Shown: positions 23,480 to 36,894, counted from the stretch's first letter. The stretch is DNA of 64,000 nt from Stenogyne calaminthoides (GCA_037126765.1 JBBCBC010000012.1:7130001-7194000), one strand, 5' to 3'. Notes: generated by a model from the sequence alone, not told the origin. A program made the numbers and translations.

Positions 23480-26400
23480 ATGGAAGCATTGACGCAACTG
23501 AGCATTGAATCTACCTCCTGCCTTCTAACTGATTCACCAAAAGCCCAACTCAAACCCAAAGTTGTTGTAAACTGGCGGCTCCGCCACAGCAAATGGGCTG
23601 ACCGCCTCGCCGACTTCCATTTCCTCCCTCCCGACGTCGCAACCATTGCGCCGCCGCCTCCCCTACCTTCCTCCCAGAGCGCCACGTGTCGATGCCCTCG
23701 ACTTCTACTGTGTCCTCGGCGCTGAGCCGCATTTCCTCGGCGACGGTATTCGACGAGCCTACGACGCTAGGGTTTCGAAGCCGCCGCAGCATGGTTATAG
23801 TGACGACGCTTTAATTAGCCGACGCCAGATCCTCCAGGCCGCTTGTGAAACTCGCTAATCCAAGCTCTCGCAGAGACTACAACCAAGGTCTCGCTGATGA
23901 TGAATTTGATACCCTTCTTACTCAAGTACCTTGGGTTAAGGTTTTTTCTGTGCCCTTTATAAGCGAATTTTGAAGAATTGGAAATTTATTGCTGTCTTAT
24001 CTACTATTTTGCCAAAATTATAAATTTATTTACGTTTTATTTTTTTAATTATCAGCATCATCTTTATGTTCAGAATTGTTATGTGGGATAAAATAGAAAG
24101 TTTAGCAATACTTGATATAGGATTGCGCTGAATGTGAAAATGGACATGGAAAAAAGAAAACGTTGAAGTTGAGTTTCAGAAACTCTTCTTATGCGTTGAC
24201 AATCAAAGAAATGAATAGATTCATTAGCAGCAAATTAGTTATTGGATACTGTTCACTCTACATTTGGGGAAGTGATGCTTTTTTGGTACATTGCGTTCCA
24301 ATAATTGCATAATGTAATAGGTTTTCAATATTGGCCTTTTTATTGTATTTTAAAATTTAGAAATTTGTGTTTCAATGAAAATGAGATGAAACAGATGTCA
24401 TCTCTTTCAAAGAGTAAAAACTTGAATAGATTCTTTGTGAATACGGGAAAATGAGATGAAAGTGAGTATTGGAACTTCCTTATATGGAGGAAAGTAGTCA
24501 GCTGAGTGTTATAGGAATGGTAAAAATGATGCAGCTAAGAATCAAGACGATATCCCTGAGCTAAAAATCTGCTTGGTAGACTGTTTTTTTCTTTTATTAA
24601 TTATTAATAAAATCCTGTTTTCGTTAATTTAAGAATGCTAGGTAGTTAAGTGAGTAATCTACAGCTGATAATAACAAACTTGCTAACTAACTAAAAGTAT
24701 CTTGCTTACTAAAAAATGTAACATAATGATCAATCACTTAATATGTAGATTCTCTTCAATCGGTTGATCGATTAATATTTTGTCTTGATGGCTGTTATAG
24801 GTTCCTGGAGCCTTGTGTGTGTGTTGCAAGAAGCTGGGGAGACAGAGTTGGTTATTCAAATTGGAGGGAGCTTGTTGAGAGAGAGGCTGCCCAAGTCATT
24901 CAAGCAAGACATTGTGTTGTCAATGGCACTTGCTTTTTGTTGATTTATGTAGGGATGCCATGGCACAATCACCACCTGATTTTATTCGAGGTTGTGAGGT
25001 GCTTGAGATGGCACCAAGCTGCTGCAGGTTGGTTAGAGTAATTTAATCATGGTGTTTTTTGTATTTTTTATTTTTTGTGGTGTTTAAGCTGTCAATACAT
25101 TCTAGACATCCATGTTCTGAACTAGTTTCGGATCTTTAAATAAATCTTACTCATGTGTCGCGGTATTTTTTTTGTGGGGTCCTGTAATACATTTGGTAAA
25201 AACTTTATAGTTTGCAGTATTAAATCGTCCCTCTAAATCTTATGCATATCAAATGTTGCAGTACTTGCATTTGTTGTGATTCTATACATTGTAGTGCCTC
25301 TTAAGCCCCTGCTATCCCTCATTTTCTTTACGAATAATAAGAGTTGTAAATATAAGGCATGGTAATAAATCTCTCATTTTTTTTTTTGGGGCTAGAGGAA
25401 TATTATAGCAGGTTGGGTTATTATTGCTTAGAATGCTTTGAAGATCTCCTGCATATGATGATCTAGGATTAAACCTCAACTACAGCTTACCTAGAAACTT
25501 ATCTAAAAATAGAAATATATGTTTGATGCAGGAGGAAGGTGCAAGCGACCTTGCCCCCTGACTTGCAAGCACAGATAGATGAGACCCTAGAAGAAAAATC
25601 AACCCCCCGGCTATGCTTTTAGAGCTCTTAGCTTTACCACTAGATGATGAGTACCAGTCCAAAAAGGGAGATGGTCTTCAAGGTGTACTAAATATTTTGT
25701 GGTCTGTTGGTGGAGGATGAGCAGCTGCTATTGCTGGAGGATTCACACGTGAGGATTTCATGAATGAAGCTTTTCTGCACATGACTGCTGCCGAGCAAGT
25801 AAGTGCTTTTAATTTGTCATTTCCCGTTGTTCACTATGCAAATATTTCAATTTGTAATTTCCATTTGTGTAAGGTTGATCTCTTTGCTGCCACACCAAGC
25901 AAATATACCTGCAGAAAGTTTTGAAGTGTATGGAGTGGCTGTTGCTCTAGTTTCTCAAGCCTTCATAAGCAAAAAACCTCATCTTATTCAAGATGCTGAC
26001 AACCTTTTTTCAGCAACTTCAACAAACCAAGATCTCTGTTGTCGGGAACTCGGCTAACTTATGGGGTCCCACAAAATCGAGAAATGGACTTTGCACTTGA
26101 AAGAGGTCTTTGCTCTCTTCTTGTTGGTGAGGTTGATGAATGCCGTGTATGTGGTTGGGCTTGGATCATCAAGACTCGCCTTTTACAGAGATCCGTCCAT
26201 CATTAACTTTGTTATACAACACTCTAAGGATGACAAAGAAGATGACCTCCTTTCCGGACTCTGCAAACTATTAGAGACATGGTTGATGGAAGTGGTATTT
26301 CCTAGATTTAGAGAGACACAAGATGTGAGGTTTAAGCTTGGAGATTATTATGATGACCCTATAGTTTTGAGATATTTGGAGAAACTGGAAGGTGTAGGGC

Positions 26401-28107
26401 GCTTCACCATTGGCTGCTGCTGCAGCTATTAAGAGAATTGGAGCCAAGTTACTGCTGTGCTTGACGGTGTGAAAGTTAGTGCAATTCAGGCACTGCGGAA
26501 AGTATTTCCTCTTGGTAACGAGGGAAAGAATTCCGTGATTTTTTATGAGAAGAATGAGATTAAGAGTCACGATCAACTGGATTCGAGTGAGGAGAATCTT
26601 GATCAAGATTCCCACCTGTTTAAAGTTCCGGAGATGAGTCATGTTAATGGACTGCAGCAGCAAGATATTATTACTAATAAGATTAAAGATGCATCTGTAA
26701 AGATCATGTGCGCTGGTGCAGCAGTTAGTCTTTTAACTATATTGGGGTTGAAATTTGTATCATCTCGAACTGGCTCTCCCAATCTACATAAAGACCCAGC
26801 CACAACAGCTATGGCTTCTGATGTCATCAATGTGGGTACGGTTTAATGTTAATTATGTAATGTTCCAAAAACCAAAGGAATAACCTTAAAATGAAGAGAA
26901 TAATGAGAAGCTTAACCTGCCAGATGTTTGTAAAGTTAAATTTCAGTTAATGAGCAAAAAGAGTTCATTTTCTGCCAAAATTTGGTTCTTTTAGTCTGCT
27001 TTCCCTGAAAACCACAGTATATTACTTTTTCAGGGCACCGCTAGTTGAGAATTTGATGAAATACTACGAATGGATGCAAGATTTGCAGAAAATCTTGTGC
27101 TAAGTGGCAAAGTGTGAAGTCACTAGCTCTTGGTCCTGATCATTGTTTTGGAGAATTGTCAGAGGTGAGGACCAGTTCTTCTCTATTACATTTACGTAAC
27201 AGACTAGAAATGAATCTGGTTAACTGGAAATTTCTTGTTACTCTCACCTTCATTTTTATGAGATATTGTTGATACAAATGTGTAGCCTACCCCAATTATT
27301 TGGGATTAAAGACTTCGTTTGTTTGTTTTTTTTTATGTTGATGCAAATATGATTTGGAAAAAGAATAATTTTGTGGGGGAGTAAATGATTTGATTTATTG
27401 ATTTCCAGGGACCATTCCATTTTTTTCCCTCCTAGAAAGCTATTACTGTTTAGCTATTTAAAGTGCATGGGTAGCAAGTTTCTAGATGGAAGTTGCCTTA
27501 TGATCGGTATTTGTTAATTCCATCTTCTTTCCCTCCCAGAGCATTCTTTTGTCAACACTGTTCTCATCATTTATGTATTTCTTTCATTTTTGTGGTGGGA
27601 ATTTTCAACAAACTTCTAACACTTCAATTGGTCTTTGCTAGCATGATGTGAGGGCAAAATGTATTGTGATTATACCCCAAGAGTTAAAACAGGGCACTTA
27701 TTGTCACTGCTCCTTCAATGTTAACTATCCATGTTGAAGCATGTATTCTACTTTACATATATCAGTGTGTTATAGTTGGTAATACACTTATGTGGACATG
27801 TAACTTTTGACGGCAGGTATTGGATGGTCAAATGCTAAAGATCTGGACAGACAAAGCTATTGAAATTTCTCAGCATGGTTGGTTTTGGGACTACCAACTT
27901 GTGAATCTGAATATTGATAGCGTAACAGTGTCAATTGATGGGCGTCGTGCTATTGTGGAAGCAACTCTCCAAGAGTCAGCTCAGCTAACTGATGTAGCCC
28001 ACCCTGAGCATAATGACTCGTATAGTATAACCTACACAACACGGTACGAGATGTCCTTTGCAAAATCAGGTTGGAAAATTGTGGAAGGAGCTGTTCTTAA
28101 ATCATAA
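23480..28107 (+). CDS. ARC6: ARC6, plastid division J-like protein (six exons, indel-damaged)
   Basis: ARC6 spans the inner envelope of chloroplasts and anchors the FtsZ ring, linking it to PDV2 outside. I place exons at 23480-23940, 24801-25027, 25532-25798, 25874-26835, 27034-27164 and 27817-28107, all with GT-AG borders. Evidence in order: start MEALTQLS; SKWADRL; J-like domain FYCVLGAEPHFLGDGIRRAY (exon 1); GFTREDFMNEAF (exon 3); GLCKLLETWL and KLGDYYDDP (exon 4); a hydrophobic span CAGAAVSLLTILGL, the inner-envelope anchor; and the C-terminal domain VLDGQMLKIWTD to GWKIVEGAVLKS, the intermembrane-space partner-binding part. At least ten 1-2 base indels break the frame, mostly in homopolymers or TG runs, for example a TG insertion near 24815 and an extra T near 24930. 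Intron 2 (25028-25531) holds the segment whose inverted copies lie at 17.5-18.0 and 21.1-21.8 kb. Either consensus errors or a young pseudogene. Confidence 0.93.
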
Positions 28108-30100
28108 TGCCATTGTGTAATTGTGTACATTTCTGATTATAGGAGACACCATTCTGTGTGAATGTTCTGTGCATGTTTGCGTTGATCCTAGTTCGGTATA
28201 CTGAAATTTACAGTACGGTATGAATTTTCACATACCGAAAATTCCGCACGCAAGATACTTGGTATGACTGATACGGCATTTATACAATATGTCAAATTTA
28301 CATATAACTTCATTGAATGAATACTTTGATGCAGATGATGGTATCTCAGTTGTAGTGAGAATATACAGTTATGCAACTGTGGTTTTTCTATTAGCTGATA
28401 TATCTTGGCACATCCTTCTACGAGTTCCCTCGAAATAAGCTCAAGGCATCCATAGATATAATAGTGTCACGGCTTAAGAAAGTTGAAGCAAGTATCGAAT
28501 GCTTATTCCGCCACATCTAGCGCAGGAGCGGAATCTCTCCTTCTAAACTCGACGTGGTCAGGTCGCTTGGCAGGATAGCCTTTGACTAAAACGACTATCT
28601 GCTCTGTCATTCAATCTTGAATATTGACCAGGATGAAACTTCAGAGTAGTTTTCCTTGTAGTATCTCTTCATTAATGTTTATTTAAAAAAAAAAAAAAAA
28701 GTTCATGTGATTGAATTTAATTAAAAAAAATTGAATTGTATTCTCATGTATCTTTCAATTTTATATGGTGAATTTAAAGTACACTGTGCTATACTACATA
28801 TATTTGAATTTGATTTTTGTTTTACAAAGCTCATTGGTGACACGTTTAGTCCGAGGGTTGATCACTAGAATTATAGTTGAATCCCAACCATTAACGGCTC
28901 ATTTATCAATAACTATTACCTTATGATCCTATAGGGTTGGGCCTAATGGATTAAAATTAATCTGTTTAACATCTCTACATATAAGGAGAATATATTAAGT
29001 ATGTCCTTTTGACACGAAAAAACATTATTTTTAGCCTTTGACTAAATCTCTCAATTGTCTTTTTTGCGCTTTCTTTGGTGATGCTTGTCTTGAGTTTTAA
29101 TTGACTTTTTGAAAATTAGAAGATTTTTAAATTCTAACTAATAGTAAAATATGTGTTTGTTTGGAGTTTTATAGTAGGGTGATATTTAATTTCATGTCAT
29201 CAATGTGTTAGAGTAAATAAAAGTGTATTATTATATTATTGTAGAGTGTGAATGAAAGATGTGCATTATGGCTTATATGTATTAAAATGTTGTATACGAA
29301 AGTGTGATAGTAGATTTATAAGCAGGGGTGGATCTATTCCAATGCAAGGCATGACATGTCAAATGTTGTACCTGGATTTTTATTTATTTTTAATATTATA
29401 TATATACTTAAAATATTTTAAAATAAAAAGAGTAAATAAATTTTTAGTTATAAAATGTATACTATTACATTTATAAATTAATGTATTAACACTTATTAAT
29501 TTATATCATTACACATATAAATTGATATAATAAAATTTAATGTTATCATTACAAGAGTAATAAAATGTAATGTTATCATAACATTTAATGTTAGGGGTAT
29601 TAGTTTATAAGAGTAATAATATTAATTTATAAATGTAATGATATCAATTTCATACTATGAAAAGTTTCATAAGAGAATTTGTGTTCTTCATTGGGCAAAA
29701 ATGTTTTCAAGCCGTGTCTATCATGGTTTATTGGTGTATTTAAAATACAAAAATAATGTCTTATTTATGTTCATCGCTTCATGTTGCTAAGCGAGCAAAG
29801 TTTTTTTTTTTTGAAAGCAAGACTTTAAAAAAAATTTTCAGAATTTGGCTTTGAATCTAAAAAAAGGGATCAATTGTTTCATCCCTATTGAGAAAAAATC
29901 CCCTAGAGTGTGAGGCTTTTCACTATTTATGATCTATGTATTATACATATGATTTGACGTGCTTTTTAGAAAATATAATTTATAAAAGTGAACCCAGTTG
30001 ATGGTTTTTATACTCTTAAACGATGTCGCTACACACACACACACATATATATATATTAGGTGCACATAATATTCCAATTTTGCTATTAAATTTATTTTAG
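28108..30100. other. Intergenic DNA downstream of ARC6
   Basis: No gene recognised. 28185-28260 contains short inverted TACGGTATG-type words, perhaps a transposon scrap. A poly(A) run of 16 sits near 28683. 29390-29660 is very AT-rich with repeated AATGTTATCA and ATTTATAA words. A compound (AC)n(AT)n microsatellite lies at 30031-30056. Confidence 0.5.
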
Positions 30101-30107
30101 AAATAAT

Positions 30108-30326
30108 GACTCTAAGGTACAAAGTTTCTAACAAAAAGACTCTAAGGTACAAAGTGCATAAAATTAATGACTCTAAGGTACAAAGTGCGTTAAATGTCAA
30201 AAACTGCACTCCAAAATTGGCCTAGAAGTGCAGAAAATAGGCCAATTTTGGAGTGCAGTATTTGGCATTTAACGCACTTTGTACCTTAGAGTCACTTGGG
30301 GAGTGACTTTGTACCTTAGAGTCACT
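30108..30326. repeat. Long hairpin-forming inverted repeat (MITE-like)
   Basis: Arms 30168-30222 and 30239-30294 are complementary with few mismatches around a loop of about 16 bases; the stem is about 55 bp. The arm-end motif GACTCTAAGGTACAAAGT is repeated directly at 30108, 30138 and 30169, and its complement at about 30277 and 30307. This is the form of a foldback or MITE-like element whose ends have been duplicated. Confidence 0.85.
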
Positions 30327-30671
30327 CCCCCTTTATTTTAATAAATTGACTTTGTTGTTTGACGGTTTGTGCCTTGGTTGGACAAAAATTTTGCATCTTC
30401 CCCCATTTATACGTGTTATAGTGATGATGTCTTTTTAAACCGAGTTTCAAATGTTGGAAATGTCCAACATATTGATTGTGTCTTGATCTGTTATTGATTA
30501 TAATGATATTTGTGATTATTGATAGGTTTAGTCACGCTTAAAGTGACGAAAGCCTCCTTAGTCCTATATCAAAGCAGTTAATAACAAGATTGTTTAAGAA
30601 ATATACGGATGACAACAAGGTTTGAGCTCATTTTGGTAATACACATTTTTCTAGTGTTACATGTTTGCCCT

Positions 30672-31123
30672 AGTGGGAGATTGTTGGAAATATCCAACAT
30701 ATTGGGCTTCCATGTGCCAAATTAAATGTATATAGTTGTCTTAAAGAGACCCAATTAAAGTGATTCACTAAAGTTTAAGTAATGAACTAATATGAGTATT
30801 AAATAATCATGGGCTTTATATGTGTAGAAGCCATTAAGTGATTTTCTATTTGTTGATGGACCAAATAGAAAATATAGGAATTAAACTTATTCTATAAGTT
30901 AGGGTTATGATCCCCAAATATCAGTACGTTCATTCCACAATCTATATTCTCTCTACAGAAAAGTGAAGACAGACGAAACTGATAGTTTGAGAAACCAAAC
31001 CAGTGTGAGGCAAAAATCAATTCATGGATTCAGGTACGCTTCCGCTTTTATGATTAATATATTTTCCTGTTTCGGTTAATCATCGTAGATGGTATTTGGA
31101 TCTAATTGATTTAATTTCTAACA
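30672..31123 (+). mobile_element. Copia polypurine tract and 3' (or solo) LTR
   Basis: AGTGGGAGA (30672-30680) is the typical polypurine tract before a copia 3' LTR. The LTR runs from TGTTGGAAAT at 30682 to ATTTCTAACA at 31123, about 442 bases, with TG...CA termini. A shorter TGTTGGAAAT...CCAACATATTG segment at about 30452 repeats the LTR start. No coding sequence of this element remains nearby. Confidence 0.75.
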
Positions 31124-31317
31124 TCAAAATCTGAGCTAAAATCGATTTTAAATTTCAAACTAAAATCCTAATTTTTAAGATACAAAACAAATCACCTTTA
31201 TATTTTAATATTTTTTCATCTTATTTCATATTTCGAATTTTCATTTCCTTTTTTCATCCCTCTCCATTCTCTTTTCTCTAGAAAGTTTCAGAGACTTCTC
31301 TCAAGAAATTAGGTGGG

Positions 31318-31345
<28 letters not shown>
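31318..31345. repeat. (AT)n microsatellite
   Basis: About 13 AT units. Confidence 0.95.
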
Positions 31346-31348
<3 letters not shown>

Positions 31349-31614
31349 TGAGTGTTGCATGCGTGTGTACATTTTTTAAATATCGTGTCATTTTATGTGA
31401 TTAATATACAAATATGTGTGTTTTGTTTTAATTTTTAGTTGTATTCTCGTATTAAATAACAAGGTTCTCTAAAATAATCAAGACAAAACAACTCGAACAA
31501 TATTTATATTTTCAATTCGAATAAGCAGCTGTTTTTTAAAACAAATGAGTTGTGTAAACAACATAATTGTTTAAAACAACCTTAAACAAAATAACGAAGT
31601 TGTTTAGTTATTTA

Positions 31615-32380
31615 GGGTAGGTGAGCATTAGGTTATTTGGTTACGAACCAATTGTTAAAAATCGAATTACCAAAATTTTAAAATTTAAAACCTAAAACCG
31701 AACCGAAATGAGTATAAATCCCACAAAAACCGAACCGAATTTTTTCAGCTCGGTTTCGGTTAAAAATCGAAAAATCGAAATTAAATATAATCAATCCATA
31801 AATGTACAAACTAAAGAAATACTGAAATTAAACATTAAACATTCTCCAATACTGAAATTAAAGAAATAACTTGGCTTGGTAATGGATTGGATGGAGGGAT
31901 TGACAGGGCTTAATTCGGGCTTGGCTCGATCACAAGGCGAGGGATTAGCGCGGTGCTTTCACAAGGGCGATGGTGTCAGACTACTAGCGATCATGAGAGG
32001 CCGAGGGCGGAGGAGGGCGTGCACGGTGGATGGTTCCAGTTCAATCGTGCGATTTAGTTTTTAAGCAGAGCGCCAGCGTATGAGAAGTAGAGGGTAAATT
32101 TTTTGGAAAGAAAGAAAATGAACTTAGGGTTTCTGAATTCTGACCGTCTCTTAAATATTTAAGTAATAAATTAATATTATTTATATATATTATATTATAT
32201 TATTTAATTCGGTTCGGTTTTTGGTTATTCGGTTTTTTCACCCCTAAAACCGAAACCGAAATCGAATACCAAAATTTTTAAAATTTAAAACCCGAATCGA
32301 AATCGAACATCAATTAACCGAACCGAATTAATATTTTGGTTCGGTCCGGTTCGATTTTAATAATCAAATCATCGCTTTCA
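31615..32380. repeat. GGTTCGGTT-rich repeat with GC-rich centre
   Basis: Both flanks are made of AACCGAACCGAA or its complement (31690-31790 and 32205-32360) and surround a distinct, more GC-rich core (31870-32060). The left edge reads TAGGGTAGGTGAGCA and an inner right edge CACCCCTAA (near 32240), reminiscent of hAT termini, but I find no target-site duplication. The open stretch in the core (31876-32064) is not recognised. Confidence 0.45.
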
Positions 32381-32389
32381 ATTTCTAAT

Positions 32390-33277
32390 TTAGGACATGA
32401 TTGATATGACCTAATAGAATTGCGGTTGAATGAAATGAATTTAATGAATGGAATGATATAGAAATGATCATTCTTATGATTGGTATGACCTATGAATGAA
32501 ATATAAGTATTGATGAATCTGCTTTTAAAATTATTATTATTAATTATTAATTATACTTTTTAATATTAATATTATTATTGATTATTATATATATTTTTAA
32601 TATATTATTATTTTTAGCTTTTTAATATATATTTTTATAATTACAAAAATAATATTATTATTTTGTGTATTATAATAATATATAATTTTAGTAAACACAT
32701 ATATGTATATTAGTATGTTTTTTAATTATTGTTGAAAGTATGATTTAATAATAACGTTGAGTATATATTTTTAATATTTTATTATTATTAATAATATATT
32801 ATTAAATATTAATATTTTTATTTTATTTTCATTAAAATGTTATTAAGAATTCACTTTAATTTACATTTTTTGAGATATAGTATTATTGTTTAAAAAATTA
32901 TATTATTTATATATTTTAATATTATTATATTTAATATGATTATTATAAATATTATTGAGTTGGTTATTATTTTTATTAAATAAAATTTTAATAAAATAAT
33001 ATTATTATTAAATTATTATTGTTGTTGTTGGGTAGAAGGTAATATTATGAAATGAATGATAATATTTTTTGTGAAAAAAAAATTTCATTCCTCAAAATGT
33101 GAATACATAAACCCATGGGGTATGTAAGGAATTACAATTCCTTTATTTTTTGAATGACAATTCCTAATGAAATTATGATTTCTTCCAAAAAAATACATAT
33201 CAATCAATGTATTTGGAATAGATTAAGGAATGATCATTTCATTCTCTATCTATTCCAACATATCAATCACACCCTAA
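32390..33277. mobile_element. AT-rich terminal-inverted-repeat element (888 bases)
   Basis: Left end TTAGGACATGATTGATATG and right end CATATCAATCACACCCTAA are inverted repeats with three mismatches in 19. The interior is almost entirely A and T with many ATTATT runs and no coding potential. It is a non-autonomous DNA transposon; superfamily not determined. Confidence 0.75.
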
Positions 33278-34329
33278 GTCTTGTATGATCAAATTAAACT
33301 ACGCATTTCATAAAACAGATTTTAGAATCATGTTATTTGTTGCATTTGAAAGTGTGCGTGAGTGTTTTCCAATTTCCTACACTTAAAAAACAACATGTGT
33401 GTAAAAGTTTGTAACATGTGACACAACAAAGAAACAACTAATACTTAAAAACACGAAAATAGTTTCAAAAACTTTACATAGACTAAATTAGTCTATGTGT
33501 GTCTCAAGACTAAAAAATATCCACTATAATAATCAAGACATAAACATATATCTTGTACAATGACTATAAGATTTAGAAAGGGTTTAGTGTAATGTTTTTA
33601 CACAATCTTATGTTCTATTATATGGACTAAAAGTTGATCTTTTTGACGATAATTAATCTAAGAATAAATCAATTGTTTTTTGGAATGTGATAGTAATTCC
33701 AAGAACGTAAAACACGAGAGTAACGAAATTTATCAATCTAGATGTATTAAAACAATCAATAAACTATTATTTATTTACTTCACTTGTTTTTTGTTGATCT
33801 TTGTAGCTTGTATCGACCACAATTGCAATTTCAACTACTAGGTTAGTCTGGAAGAATCTAGAAACACTTTTCCCACAAATCCCACTAAATTCATCTTCCT
33901 CGAAAGCCTCTTCCATAATGCGTCCAATAACTCACTCTTCGAACATGCACCACATGACCTGAAATCTCTTAGTTCTTCATTATGCATTGAAAGACATTAC
34001 AAACAACATATAAAAAGGAGTTAATGCTAGGAGAAATGACAAATTCAGATGTTGTCAGAAATATTGTCCAACATATTATTCAACAAACTGCCAGCATCAA
34101 TAACACTGAAATATGCAAGTTGTTTACACTGAACCGTGCAATTATTAATATAAGAAACAAATTGTATTTATTCAATATAAATAAATTGCATAATTTTAAA
34201 ATACATTATGAAAGACGCTACACTGGGCCGCAAGATGAGACCCTATCTATTTAAAATGTTTAGATTATTTGAACAAAAACAACAAGGTCACTTATAATTG
34301 TTTACAATAGCTTTTCAATTTAATAATAA
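33278..34329. other. Intergenic DNA
   Basis: No firm gene. A minus-strand stretch at about 34000-33830 reads as plausible protein (ELRDFRSCGACSKSELL), perhaps a gene fragment, but I cannot assign it. The rest is AT-rich and unremarkable. Confidence 0.35.
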
Positions 34330-35763
34330 CTAGTCTTTTTCCCGTATTTACACAAGCCCTCGTTGTAAATTTTCACTTAGACAAATATTGTAGATTTGGA
34401 AAAAGATTTTGGTTCTCTCATTTAATTGCTTCGATAAATAACATTGAATTTTATACAATTTTTAACTCGACACTTCTTAAGAATTTTAGACTTGAACATC
34501 AAATCTCGCTATATAATTTTCAAAGAACTCCAAGTTTCTCAATTCCATATATACACCTTTATTGGGTCGTGGGCATAAGCAAAAGAGTTTACATTCTCCT
34601 TTTTATAATAAAAGATTGAAAGTGTAAAATTGACCAAAAAAAATTAAAATCAATCATCTGTCTGCATATGAATTTATAAGGATCTGAAATAACTGATTCA
34701 TCGTCTTCATTGTTGCGATTCATGAACGGATCATCACATTCAAATGGCTCAAGAATTTTTTTTAATTGATGGATTTGTCAAATTCTCAGAGTTGGATCTG
34801 TTTGGCTCATCCATGGGTACTTGATTCCTACACACACAATAGAATCAAATAAAAAAAAATATATGGTCAATGAACAAACTTCTTCATAAGAGCGCACCAC
34901 ATTATTCCAATGAATAAATTGAATGACATGATAATGTTCCATTGATCAAGAGAAATATATTGAATCAACTTATCTATAGAGGCAAGTAGAACTTCCAATG
35001 AGAATAAACAAATTTAAAAAATATTTTTCCTCTAATAAAATGGTAGTTCAATCGGTCATACCGCAATTATAAACAAACATTTTTTGAGCTAGAATGCATT
35101 CTTTTGCAATCTAATGGCAATTGTTATATCAACTTTTTAGTTTATTATATGCCCAATTGGAATCAATGTATTTACATAAACGCAAAACCACGAATAAGTA
35201 ATTTGTTCTTTTTGTTTATCAAGAAACTTTAAGCACATTATCACATTATACATAGAACCATATACCAATTTACAATCAATAAAAAATCACCACGGAGCAG
35301 CGCCACTTAATATGCCTCAAAAGAGTAGTGCACATAAGATTTCATGGAGGTGAACTGGTGGAGGGGCACCCTTCCACCCACATACATCAAAAGAAATTCT
35401 GTATATAGTTAATATCTCATTTCGGTGATTGCGATTCATGCAAATTACATAAATACACAAAACTCCATCAAATGCAAGATTCATGTAAGTAAATTGTAAA
35501 CATAAACATAAATTTACTGTCAAATCCTCTTGTTGCTCAGTTTTGCAAATTAGAGGAGGTGAGGCCATCTGCACAATCTACAACACAATGTAATGGGTAA
35601 ATCTCAAGTTTAATTAAATATCTCATTATTATATACAACTTCATAATTCCAAAAAGATAATGTAAATCAAATGCTCTTACCACATAAGTATCCAACTGAA
35701 GCAGATGGTCAGCACATGTAATTAGAGAATGTTTCATCAGGAACAATATTTATATACACTCAC

Positions 35764-35862
35764 CTATAAAGTGAAGCCTTCCTAATAGAGAGTTGATTAT
35801 AATTTCTTCAATCCGTTTTCTGTGATAGATGATCCAGGCGATCCGACCATTGAACCTCTTAA
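35764..35862 (-). pseudogene. Captured internal exon-like segment
   Basis: Minus strand, bounded by an ATTAG acceptor and a GTGAGT donor, encoding KRFNGRIAWIIYHRKRIEEI and a short continuation. A further acidic coding-like stretch follows at about 34815-34650 (LEPFECDDPFMNRNNEDDE), broken by one homopolymer indel. These could all come from one multi-exon gene. Confidence 0.4.
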
Positions 35863-36125
35863 CTAATAATTAATCTGCATCCATGATGATTAAAGTCATT
35901 ATCAATAAATTAAATAGTCCAATCACAAATCACAAATTATTAAAATTGAGGTTAAAGTATTGTGATCACCAAGTTTTGAAGTCCTTTTGGAGGCAAATCA
36001 AAGAACAGAGATGTCATAATACCACAAAATGAAAATTTTTCTTCCATAAAATGTTCAATCCGTGAAATTCATACAAAATAAATGCATCATCAATCAGGAA
36101 AAAAAAATTGTAATTGCAAAATTAC

Positions 36126-36250
36126 CAAAATAGAATTTTTATTTTTGAATGATAGCATAATAGCATCCAACGCTTTATTGACTTGATCAATCTCTATTGC
36201 ACCCTTAACCTTGCGGGCATTATTTTCTAACTTATCCAGCACTCTGCAAT
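36126..36250 (-). pseudogene. Captured internal exon-like segment
   Basis: Minus strand, bounded by a TTTGTTCAG acceptor and a GTAATT donor. Encodes CRVLDKLENNARKVKGAI and IDQVNKALDAIMLSF, compositionally like a helical protein. Origin unknown. Confidence 0.4.
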
Positions 36251-36796
36251 CTGAACAAAGAAAAAGATCATTCAACACTTAACTCCATCTAAACAAAATT
36301 AAGCATTACTTCACCACATAAGGTCTGTCATCACAACAAAGAACGTAAGCTGACATAAAACATGATTTTATCGTCAAATCCTTGTGTTGCTCGGTTTTAC
36401 AAATTCCAAGACCATTAAATAATATGATTATCTATAGCTGCACTTCTTATAAATAAACCTGAGGCGACAAAAGCACTATCATAATATTCCCCTCAAATTT
36501 TATAGTTCAAATGCATGAGAATGAGTTTAAACAAATGTCCCCCTTATCAACTTAGCCAAATTACCCCAAATTTTAAACGAAAAAAAAAGGATTCAAACAC
36601 AAAAGGTGATCGAAAGCAAAACTAATATTCAAGTCCCCATCCTCCTTGCTCTCTATGCCCACGCAACCTGGCAATTGGCATCATCAATTACTCACTTTAG
36701 ATAAAAAAAATCTCACTATGATTCATACTACTTGCCATCCTAATCGTGGTCGACGAAAAAAGAATTTAATAAAGAAATAACAAAGATTATACTTAC

Positions 36797-36894
36797 GGGC
36801 AAGCGACGGATGAAAAGCATAGAAGCGCAGTGCTGCAGCCGCGTAGGTCGAGGCCGATGAGTGGGCGTTGGAAATTTGGAAGAGAGGAACTCAT
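36797..36894 (-). pseudogene. Captured first exon with start codon and splice donor
   Basis: Minus strand: ATG at 36894-36892, then an open stretch (MSSSLPNFQRPLIGLDL) to a perfect GTAAGT donor at 36796. About 50-75 bases upstream are GGCCCAAT and AGCCCAACA, motifs common in promoters of plant growth and housekeeping genes. It looks like a real gene start carried in the Helitron. The parental gene is not recognised. Confidence 0.45.

Noticed and set aside
28676..28700. Poly(A) run near 28683 as the tail of a retroposed gene
   Set aside because: No coding sequence, target-site duplication or SINE promoter found next to it.
31615..32246. Intact hAT element bounded by TAGGGTAGGTGAGCA and CACCCCTAA
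   Set aside because: The ends match poorly and there is no 8-bp duplication; left as a repeat-rich region.
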